From the NCBI GenBank assembly GCA_021234155.1, contig JAJEKV010000025.1, forward strand, positions 4,889,823 through 4,953,822: a stretch of 64,000 nt of DNA, given 5' to 3'. The notes under the pieces are model-generated. The model searched no databases, was not told the DNA's origin, and saw only the letters and a list, made by a program, of their open reading frames with translations. Positions 55,964-64,000 of this stretch are shown here, piece after piece; positions within the stretch are counted from its first letter, which is position 1, and each line of letters opens with the position of its first letter. The position numbers were made by a program, and so were the translations under genes. This DNA comes from Isoetes taiwanensis. Lineage: Eukaryota; Streptophyta; Lycopodiopsida; Isoetales; Isoetaceae.

Positions 55964-57456
55964 TTATGGGAGATTGCCAAGGCTCCCTCGATTGTTCGTG
56001 TGCATCAACATACTAGACCGCCGCTGATATGTAATTCGAGCTAAGCGCTTGTAGCATTGCCTCGCTTTCCGGACGGCAAGTGCTACATAATTCGCCTGCG
56101 GGTAGATTGTGCCACACATTTTACGCTTTGAGCTACTCAACTTATGGGTGCTCCAAATGCAACACAAACAAGTACCACCAAGTGGATTTTCATCATGATG
56201 AGAACCTGGCCCAATCAGAATCGTGTATGCAATGATCTCACGATTCCTGTTGCATGGTAGTGAATGCCATGATGAAGACTTCCCTTTGCGCATATCGGAG
56301 ACATCGCTTGAGATTGACAATGGGTTTGCTTTGGGATTAATAAGGAACCGGCCGAGCTTACTGACCGGAAATGCAAGGTCGAGGACGTGGGAGGTGGCTG
56401 CAAAATTCAAGGTTCCAATGATGTTCCTATACCGCTTTTGCAAGAGATTGATATTGAGAGGAGCATGCCGGATCATCCGGGAGCGTAATGAGACCAAATT
56501 CTAAGGGTGTAAAATAGGATTACGTGACAACATGGAGGTATTTGCAAGTAGTTTGGCAAGATATTTGGATTGAGTAAGAGACATGGTGCCGCCAGTTTGA
56601 TTGTAGTTAATCTCAAGACCTAGAAAGTAATGAACTCAACCTAAGTCCTTCATGCGGAATTCATGACAGAAATGATGTTTCAATGTCTCAAGGTCTTTTG
56701 GGTGGCAGCTACTATTAGCGCATCATCCACATAGCATAAAAGAATGAGTGGATGTGGTTCAAAAACGAAAAATAGACACTAGGATCAGCAGTGCTTTTGT
56801 TGGAAATGGAGATTAAGAAGAGCAGAATGAAGTCGCTCATACCATGCACGCAGGAGCTTGTCTGAGACCATATAAGGCTTTGTGGAGCTTGCATATCGCT
56901 TTTGAGCGCACTTTGAACAAATCCTTCAAAGTTGTTCTACACATCTTCCTCGCAAACTTCCATGAAGAAAAGCATTTGTTACATCCATTTGATGGACAAA
57001 GTAATGATTGATTGTGGCATGTGCCAAGATAGTTCTCATAGAGACCATTCTCGCAATCGGGCGAAATGTCTCATCAAAGTCAACTCCGTGAATTTGAGGA
57101 AGCTCAACAAAACTGCTTTATACCTTTCAACTGATCCATCAATATATTTCAGTTTGTATACCCATTTCGAAACCAACAATAGAGTGATTTGGAGGTCTTG
57201 GAACCAAGCTCCAAGTTCCCGCTTGTAAAATTGAGTCATACTCTTGTTGCATGGCGGTAAGCCAATGAGATCTTTCTGCACTAGTGACAAAGATCATGAT
57301 AGGATAATGGTTCATTTGAGAATCAATGATAGTAAGACTATAGTCTTTGCTCCGATCGAAGGCGCTTTGGTCCTTTTGGGTCCGGGCTTTGAACATTAGA
57401 TTCAGATGGCAAAGCGTAGGATGTGTCTTGAGAGGGTTCAAGTGGTTCAAGTACAT
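55964..57456 (-). pseudogene. Copia reverse transcriptase and RNase H, broken
   Basis: On the minus strand the RT starts with WLTAMQQEYDSILQAGTWSL (about 57,200-57,265), the usual W..AM..E..S...N.TW.LV block. The catalytic YVDD is at 56722-56733 within LLCYVDDALIV. YRNIIGTLNFAA (about 56,405-56,440) and a connection to RNase H follow in the 178-codon frame 55964-56497 (DLAFPVSKLGRFL, YPQANYVALA). Several frames are interrupted. Confidence 0.8.
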
Positions 57457-57689
57457 CGGATTGATGTTGTAGGCTATCGTGCATAGACTGATTCGATGGG
57501 CCGAAGTTTCAGCCAGTAATCAAGTGGCCGAGTTTCGTGGATAGTAGGAATATCGTAGATAGATGAGGACTCAATATCCAAAGGACAACAAAGGTTGGTG
57601 ATGACTCAGCCGTGGACACAATCTGAAAAGGTGATTCATGCTCATTGAAGGAAACATGACAACTTATAATCGAGTTTGGGATTGAAGAT

Positions 57690-59130
57690 CTAGAAGTCTA
57701 TAGGCTTTCTATTCAAACAATAGCCTATAAACATGCATTCTTTTGTTTTTGGGGCCATTTTGGATTTTCTACCAAGATGCATGAGAGGAAATGCTTTACA
57801 CCAAAGACACGTAAGGTGATTCACTTGAAATAGGCTGACCTGACCATAATTCTTTCCGAATTTGATGCTCAATGCCACTATGAGGTGCTCTCGTTGCTGA
57901 TATATAAAGAAGAATTAATTGCTTCTCCCAATACTTGATGTACGCTCATGGCTGTTAGGAGTGTTCTAGCCATCTCCACCAAGGTTCTCATTTTGCTCAA
58001 CTCCCCATTTTGCTCGTGAGAGTAAGGCTAAGTAATTTGGTGTTGTATCCCCCGCCGTAACAATAGGTTGCAAATTTGTTGGAGCAGTAACCTCCCCATC
58101 GCAAAAAGAGATCACTTTCTTTCCTCAGAATCTTTCAAACTCCACTTGAAATGCCACAAATTGGTCAAAGGCTTCAGATTTGGATCTCAAAGAATAGACA
58201 AACATTTTTCTTGTATGATCATCAAGAAACATGAGGATATAACGAAAGCACCACTTTACGCTTGTTGGCTGAATGGGGGCCGCAAATGTCACCATGGATC
58301 AGCCTTCTAGGATTTGAGAGGCATGTGAATCGTGAGGATGGAAAATGTACTGGGTGGTTTTACTCATGAGGCGTGCATTACAAGGAGTCGTGGCATGAAC
58401 AAGTGGGTCTTAACCCCTCTTTGTGACAATATGATGAAGACGGCCGAGAGAGATATGGCCAAATCAGAATGCCAAATGGAATGCTTAGAAGGAGGAGCAA
58501 TTACCAAATTAGTTTTGTTCAACCATGGAGGTGCCATTTCAATTTGATAGAGATTTCCTGCACCGTAATTGCAAAGGAGCAAGATATCTCTTTTCTTGTT
58601 GGTCACATGACAAAGATTTGATGTAAACACAACCTTTCACCCAAAGATCTGTTATCTTACTAACAGAGAGCAGATTTTGTGGAGGCTGTGAACATGCAAG
58701 ACATCGCGGACAAGCTTGATGCAACCGGATTGAAGTGGAATTGCAATGTAGCCTCCATGCTACAAAGAGATTGATGATGATTGTCACCCATCAATACCGA
58801 TCGATGACTAGAGAAGGGACCGTAGGAAATGAAATTTGATCGATTTGGGGACATATGGCTTGTGGCCCGTAATCCAAATACCAAGTAGGATCTGGCAGAT
58901 AAAGATCATCGGGCTATGGCCGTGGCAAAGAAAAAAATCTTGTACCATGTTGTTTTGCTCAATAACCGAGGTCGAGTTTGCCCAATTGTTGGTGATGGAA
59001 TAGGTGCTCGAGCTCGCATTCTTTTGCAAGATGTCCTCCCTTCCGCATCCGTGAATAAGTGATCTTGGTCCTATCCAATTTTGGCTTCCCGGTATCTTTC
59101 TTTTCATTTGTCTTGAGATCGCCAGCATGA
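57690..59130 (-). pseudogene. Copia protease/integrase region, broken
   Basis: LGRKSKMAPKTKECMFIGY (about 57,705-57,765) is the familiar end of the copia integrase (KLdpr...C.F.GY). Upstream frames NLLSVSKITD (58,650-58,700) match the protease-integrase junction LLSVSQL. The catalytic Asp residues of integrase could not be placed because of frame breaks. Confidence 0.65.
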
Positions 59131-59194
59131 GGGAATCAGTCCCTTGATGGATTCATTTGTTGTCGCCGACGGAGCTTCATTCTGACCCGATCTA

Positions 59195-59760
59195 ATGTCG
59201 ATCAAAAGTGTAATCATCCAATCTTCCTTCAAGATTTATGGCCAACCCTTCAAATGCTTTTGGGCAAGCCGCTCAATAACATACACACTTTTTTCATCTT
59301 CCTCGTTATTGGCACTCCAGCTTGCACATAGATCATCCAACATGTCCTTCATCCCCGATGACATGCTCCATGACGCCTCCTCCTCAAAGAAGATGAAGTT
59401 CATAGAGACGTTTTTCAACACAAGCCCGCTGCCGAAGATCTTGTAGACTCATAATGATGAAGGAGAATCTTCCACATCTCCTTTGCACGCTTGGCTCCCT
59501 TGACAAGCCTTGCAGAGTATCATCCAAGCTAGTTGAAATGATCAATCTAGCCTTCCTATCTTTTCAAGAAAAATCAGCCCGAGGAGGGATGTCAATCATA
59601 ACCTCAATGGCCGGTTCGCACCTTTCGAGCTTTTGTCGGCAGAGAAGAAGTTCGGATTCACGCCTCCCCAAAGCCGCTTGTCCTCAAGAATCATTTGCAC
59701 GCGCCCATTTCCACATTTGGAAGTTTTTGCCAAAGTGAAGCGAGGGAATCAAACGCCATT
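59195..59760 (-). pseudogene. Copia gag remnant
   Basis: The minus-strand frame at 59236-59421 (FEEEASWSMSSGMKDMLDDL, NNEEDEKSVYVIERLAQKHL) lies where copia gag is expected, between the 5' LTR and protease. No CCHC zinc knuckle was identified. Confidence 0.45.
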
Positions 59761-59930
59761 CAAGAAAGGCGGATGGTAGCAGAGCTTGCATCCATGATGC
59801 TTTGCAAGGAAATTTTTTTTTTTAAGGAGAGAGACACAAATGAAACAAGAAAGCGTAGTTCTTGACAAGAACTAAGAACAAAAATCGATGGTATAACTAA
59901 GGCGCGAAGCTTGTGGGGGGGCCCATAACC

Positions 59931-60198
59931 CGTTAAGGTTATAAACTAGATAAACCCGTAGAACCCAGAAACAACTACGTAACGAACAAGGCCAGATGTA
60001 GACGATAGAAGCTTGTTCATTCATCCATCCGGTAGTTCTTTATAGAAGCAAGAGAATCTCCAATGAATACAAAGAAGTTGAGTCCATTTTATGGCTCAGA
60101 AACTAAACATAGAAATAGAACAAGAACAATAAATAAGAAGTGGTTGAACGGTGAACCAGATCTCACGAAAGGGATTCTGCGGACTTGATTATCCAACA
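59931..60198 (-). repeat. 5' LTR of the copia element
   Basis: Ends GATTATCCAACA followed by the GATTC duplication. Differences from the 3' LTR are mainly small indels in the GC-richer parts. Confidence 0.85.
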
Positions 60199-60203
60199 GA
60201 TTC

Positions 60204-60814
60204 ACCAAGCGCTTTGCTAATGTTGAAACTTCAGTTGTCATAAAAATAATTTGAACATGTGGCAAAATAGGTAGAACTAAGGACACATACCATGATCCAA
60301 CTTTGGACCTCGCTCGATCGCCATACATTATTTCTTCAAGAACTATGAAAGAATCAGCTAGAGTCCCCGATTTGGACGAATATATTCAATGCACACATAC
60401 ATACCAAATAGTTATCAAGATCTTCAACATATCTCCCTCATGTGCTAAACCCCCAAAAACCATTTGTATGCTCAAATTCAAGCAAGAGCTGCAAAATGGA
60501 GGCGATAAGAGGTTATACAATTCCAGACATAGGGAATGATGGTGGCACAATCGGATTCTACCCTTTGGTCCACGCTGTTTTTTAGTTGTACTGAAGTGTT
60601 GTTTTATGCCAAAAACAATACCAAAATGGCCCCAAAAGTCCACGTGGCCTGTTTATCCGGATTTGCACAAAGAGACAGTGGTTTTTTGGCAGAAATTTCC
60701 TACTGTGGTCTTTTGGCAGAAAAATCCACGCGTAGAAAATTTTGACATGGTTTTTGTGAATTTTTGTCAACGTGTACTTTTTTCCTTCATTGTTGTTTTT
60801 TGGCGGAACCATGC
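60204..60814. other. Unassigned flank of the copia insertion
   Basis: No gene was recognised. TGGTNTTTTGGCAGAAA occurs twice, near 60,681 and 60,705. Short frames on both strands have no motif. Confidence 0.4.
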
Positions 60815-61095
60815 GTTGTTTATCTTCAGAATTACATGCGTAAGTCTCGATATTACCACACGTGAAAAGATAAATTACAACGTGAAAGTAAGATTGTTTT
60901 TAAAAATAGTTACATGTTATTTAACAAAGTACCACATGTGTTATTGAAAGGAGCCACGGGTTGTTTGTCTTCTAAATAATACACGTATGTTTAGATATTA
61001 CTACGCGTGAAAAATAAAATTACAACATCAAAGTAAGATGCTTTTTAAAAAAAAATTACATGTTATTTGGCAAAATATCACACATGTTAATTAAA
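60815..61095 (+). repeat. 145-bp imperfect tandem duplication with ACGTG words
   Basis: GTTGTTTATCTTC at 60815 recurs as GTTGTTTGTCTTC at 60960, and the following about 130 bp stay alignable (AAATTACAACGT/AAATTACAACAT, AGTTACATGTTATTT/AATTACATGTTATTT). Several ACGTG or CATGTG words occur in each unit. Confidence 0.65.
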
Positions 61096-61209
61096 GCTAG
61101 CTATTGTTTTTACTGCTACTAACTGTTGTTTTTTAGAAAATAAGGACATATAGCAAAGCATTATTATGACACATAGAAAATGCGAGGCGTTGTTTATAAT
61201 GTGCTTTTT

Positions 61210-61293
61210 AACCAATGAAATATTAACACGTGGCATACTTTTTAAAATGACAAAGCATTATTTTAACTAATGAAATGTCGACACGTGGCATAC
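61210..61293 (+). repeat. 29-bp direct repeats ending ACACGTGGCATAC
   Basis: AACCAATGAAATATTA (61210) and AACTAATGAAATGTCG (61265) both continue with ACACGTGGCATAC, giving two copies 55 bp apart. Confidence 0.65.
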
Positions 61294-63254
61294 AATTGGA
61301 AAAAAATAGTATATACCACAATTTAAAAGTCACAACATCATGAATAGTTTATTGATTTTGTTTATTTCAGAATAAGGAAGCCTTTTGGGAATCGAACCCA
61401 AACAAACCCACAAGGCATAATAATATTAGATTGTAATCCAAATTCTAAAATTCTATCACTAATTAATAAGGTAATGGAGGTATTAACCATTAAATACAAA
61501 CAATTTAGATGCCACTAATACCATTGAAACTCATGGAGTTCATAATTTGTAAGGCAGAAAATGCAATACAATCCTTTAGATGGAATGCTATTTTAATTTC
61601 ACAATTCTAAACTTTTGTTACAGGTGCAAAGATATTCTCACAATTAATTGTTGCTTAATTTAGAAAGAAATGGTTTTCTGCATCATGGGATTCCAAACTA
61701 CTTTATGATCTTCATAAGGAAACGATAATCATGTTCAAAAAATGCCTAGATCATACAAAAAATAAAACAAGTTCAATGATTTTTACCTGTAACCGTACTT
61801 AAAAATGAAGCAAATGCAAAAGAAAGAAATCATGTATGATACCTGTTTTTGGGCCTGTAAGCATATCAGCATCTGCATTCGAGCTTGTAAGTAGATCTAC
61901 ATCCGGATTGGGACCAACCAAGCACCTGTTGTTGCTATGTGTCTTTTTAATATCCAAAAAATGAGGCAAAGTGGTAATAAATAGGAGAAAATCCAGTCAA
62001 GAACAACTTAAATTTAATTTTACAAGCCCTCGATTTTTTTAAATGAAATAAACACAAACACAATCTTGAAGATTCTTGACGAAAATTCTTACCTCTTTCT
62101 TGGCTATGGCACCCTTGAAAAACCAGATTATTTGGCTGATTACTTCGCCATTTTGTCTGCCTACAGATTTTCTTCATGCCATTGAGAACTTCTGCCTTGC
62201 ATGTCCACTGCTACAAAAAGCCTATTTTGCCAGAAACACCATAACCCATTCATGAAAGAGGATCTGGCATCCTGGAAGAAGGAAAACAAATCAGAGATCC
62301 CATTTCATATTTTTCGCAGAAAAACAACAAAGGTGAACTCAGACTTTCATGAGACAAAGGCAAAAAAAAAAATCAGACTTTCATGAGGCAAACAATATAA
62401 ACATCGTAAACCTGCAAAAACCTTACAGCTCAAAGAAATCCTACTAAATATTTGAAGAATAAAAGTGATCTAAATAAGTCTTGTTAGTCTGACCTGCCGA
62501 TTTGAAACAGAAGGAGCTGCATTGGCAGAAACAGAATGAAGAAAAAATTGCCAGAATGCAAATCCGGCTACAGCCATGTGAATGGAAATGCCAACTGATT
62601 TGGGGCTTTCCACAGATCTGTCGCTTCCTATTCTTCAACCCATTACCTGGTCCTCCTTGCTTCTTCTTTTTTTTCCTCCTCCTTCCTCCTTGTTGAGCGG
62701 CTTCTGGCCCCAAATCCTTGCTTCCTTTTTCTTTCTAGCATACAAATTGAAGCCGAGAGATGTCTAACGGACTACTTTGACTGCGTTTTTGCTAGGCTCA
62801 GATGCATTAATCTCGTCATGCAATTTTCCAAGATCTGCTCCAAAACGCTGGGTTCCTGCCAGTAAATTCTCTGAGTTTCTTGTAAGCTGCTCTGGGCTAC
62901 TTTTGTCGTCTTTGTTTTGGGGCCAAAAGAAGCTATTTTTGTGTATTGCTCGTATGAGCTTGCTCTTATAACTCGTGATCTACCTTTGCCCTCCAGCGTA
63001 CACTTGTATCTGGCGAGTTTTAGAACTAGCTGGAACACATCTTAGGCCTCTCGGTTCTGAAGTAGACTTGCCCAAGCACAGCTGGAGCACAAAATAGTTG
63101 GAGGCATGCAGGCATACTTTTCTAGGCTGACATGCAAGAGATAAGGGCATGCATCATAGGAGCGCCATAGCCGGAGCTGGGAAATCATCGCTAGCTGAGC
63201 GCCAAGGGAGAGTCGGCCATAGCTGAGGCTGAGCCCAATGCAGAGTAGTCAAAA
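61294..63254. other. Unassigned 2-kb stretch
   Basis: No gene, element end or RNA was recognised. The first half is AT-rich; 62.4-63.2 kb is more balanced, with short frames on both strands and a purine/pyrimidine tract near 62,660-62,690. Confidence 0.4.
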
Positions 63255-63366
63255 CGAAGGCAAAGCGGGAAACAGATAGACCAATAGAATTAGAGGACTT
63301 TGGATTGGATCGAAGGCAAAGGCGGGAAACAGATAGACCAATAGAATTAGAGGACTTGGATCGAGA
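63255..63366 (+). repeat. 56-bp tandem duplication
   Basis: CGAAGGCAAAGCGGGAAACA at 63255 recurs at 63311 with one inserted G. The units continue with GATAGACCAATAGAATTAGA and GGACTT in both. Confidence 0.85.
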
Positions 63367-63528
63367 TCCAAGCCGTTCATTTTGGCCCATCTCCGTCCTT
63401 ATGAGATGCACGCTTATTAGCAATAGATATAATGTGGTTGTCTCCCACAAAAATTCCCCTAAATTAAATATGTAATTATATTGGGAGGAGATTAAATACG
63501 TAATTATATTATATTGGGAGGAGGAGAG

Positions 63529-63561
63529 CAAATGGGAGTTAAGATTCTTAACTCCCATTTG
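63529..63561. repeat. 33-bp perfect palindrome
   Basis: Arm CAAATGGGAGTTAAGA (63529-63544), one central T, then the exact complement to 63561. It is preceded by a duplicated GTAATTATAT...TTGGGAGGAG block (63,470-63,522). Confidence 0.9.
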
Positions 63562-63617
63562 AGCCCGCTCAAAGGTAGGCTAATGGGCAAATTACTCGAT
63601 GGTAATGGCACCACTAT

Positions 63618-63712
63618 AAAAATATAAGGGCAAATTATAAAAATGCCCTAGTATTTTATTCAATTATAAAAATACCCTTGTATTTCCATGAATTATAGAA
63701 ATGCCCTTCCCT
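63618..63712 (+). repeat. AATTATAAAAATGCCC tandem repeats
   Basis: Three degenerate units of about 36 bp, each with AATTATA(A/G)AAATRCCC. Such runs are seen at the ends of some plant miniature elements, but no matching inverted end is in the window. Confidence 0.6.
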
Positions 63713-64000
63713 GCCATTTGGCCCTTACCAGGCTCAAGCCCAAATTCAGTGGAGCTTTTGCCAAAATCGCAAGTTTATGATATGGCAAAATCGTTTCTAT
63801 ATGAATAGAATGGAATGGCATGGCTCATGAAAAATAAACCCTTGCTCAAGACTATGGCTCTAGCGACATCTGTCATCGTCACATCCATCCTTCCTTCCTT
63901 TTCCTCTCCATCTTTGCCATCTGTCCATTGTTGCGCTATGGGACAACCTTGAAATGTTATTCATTTAGATCTCATATGCTTTGGATTATGAAATGTTATT

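Larger units (their letters stand above)
55481..60198 (-). mobile_element. Degenerate Ty1/copia element, 4.7 kb
   Basis: LTRs of about 270 bp (55481-55758 and 59931-60198) are flanked by an exact 5-bp duplication GATTC (55476-55480 and 60199-60203). On the minus strand LTRs begin TGTTGGATAATCAAG, and a TTGAGGGGG tract precedes the 3' LTR. Internal pieces follow copia order: gag (about 59.2-59.5 kb), protease/integrase (57.7-59.1 kb), then RT and RNase H (56.0-57.4 kb). RT follows integrase, which separates copia from gypsy. All genes are frame-broken. No primer site could be identified with confidence. Confidence 0.85.

Overview
The window looks like repeat-rich nuclear DNA of a land plant. 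There are no bacterial-type operons. The sequence is AT-rich, intron-like splice signals are visible, and most recognisable coding sequence belongs to transposable elements: a Ty3/gypsy chromovirus, a Ty1/copia element, two kinds of LINE, a poly(A) retroposon, a non-autonomous Helitron and hAT-like MITEs. The LINE reverse transcriptase, the DUF7869-type transposase-like gene and the DNA N4/N6-methylase gene make me favour a seed-free plant, most likely a fern. That is inference from family resemblance, not proof. No rRNA, complete tRNA gene or confidently functional host gene was seen.

Layout. 1-5.0 kb: unassigned, with one candidate exon. 5.0-14.7 kb: the most unusual segment. A broken minus-strand gene with DUF7869-type motifs and a broken, intron-containing plus-strand gene with class-beta DNA methyltransferase motifs diverge from a spacer. 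The spacer carries a cluster of GCGGCGT heptamers and an array of palindromes. A second array of the same palindrome sits in an intron of the methyltransferase gene, and a hAT-like MITE sits in another intron. 12-bp inverted repeats lie near both outer edges, so this may be one decayed mobile element carrying its own methyltransferase. 16.1-19.6 kb: an unrecognised broken ORF, a 65-bp hairpin, a LINE RT fragment and two LINE 3' ends with microsatellite tails. 20.77-22.28 kb: a poly(A) retroposon with a 14-bp target duplication.

22.9-38.0 kb: a second LINE type, with 191-bp tandem monomers, a probable ORF1, and an endonuclease/RT ORF2. It appears to be split by an 11.2-kb LTR element (24.86-36.05 kb) that has no visible pol. 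40.0-52.7 kb: a 12.7-kb minus-strand chromovirus with gag-protease, RT-RNase H, integrase and chromodomain. One of its LTRs is interrupted by a 2,662-bp Helitron whose empty site is preserved in the sister LTR. 53.7-54.3 kb: a second copy of the MITE, inverted, with an 8-bp target duplication. 55.48-60.20 kb: a 4.7-kb degenerate copia element with a 5-bp target duplication. 60.2-64 kb: unassigned sequence with short tandem repeats and a 33-bp palindrome.

The two LTR elements share LTR termini, PPT and primer site, so the pol-less one may have depended on proteins of the chromovirus kind. Paired LTRs differ mainly by short indels in GC-rich patches while their AT-rich stretches are almost identical. 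Many ORFs are broken in the same way. Some 'pseudogene' calls may therefore reflect base-calling error rather than decay.
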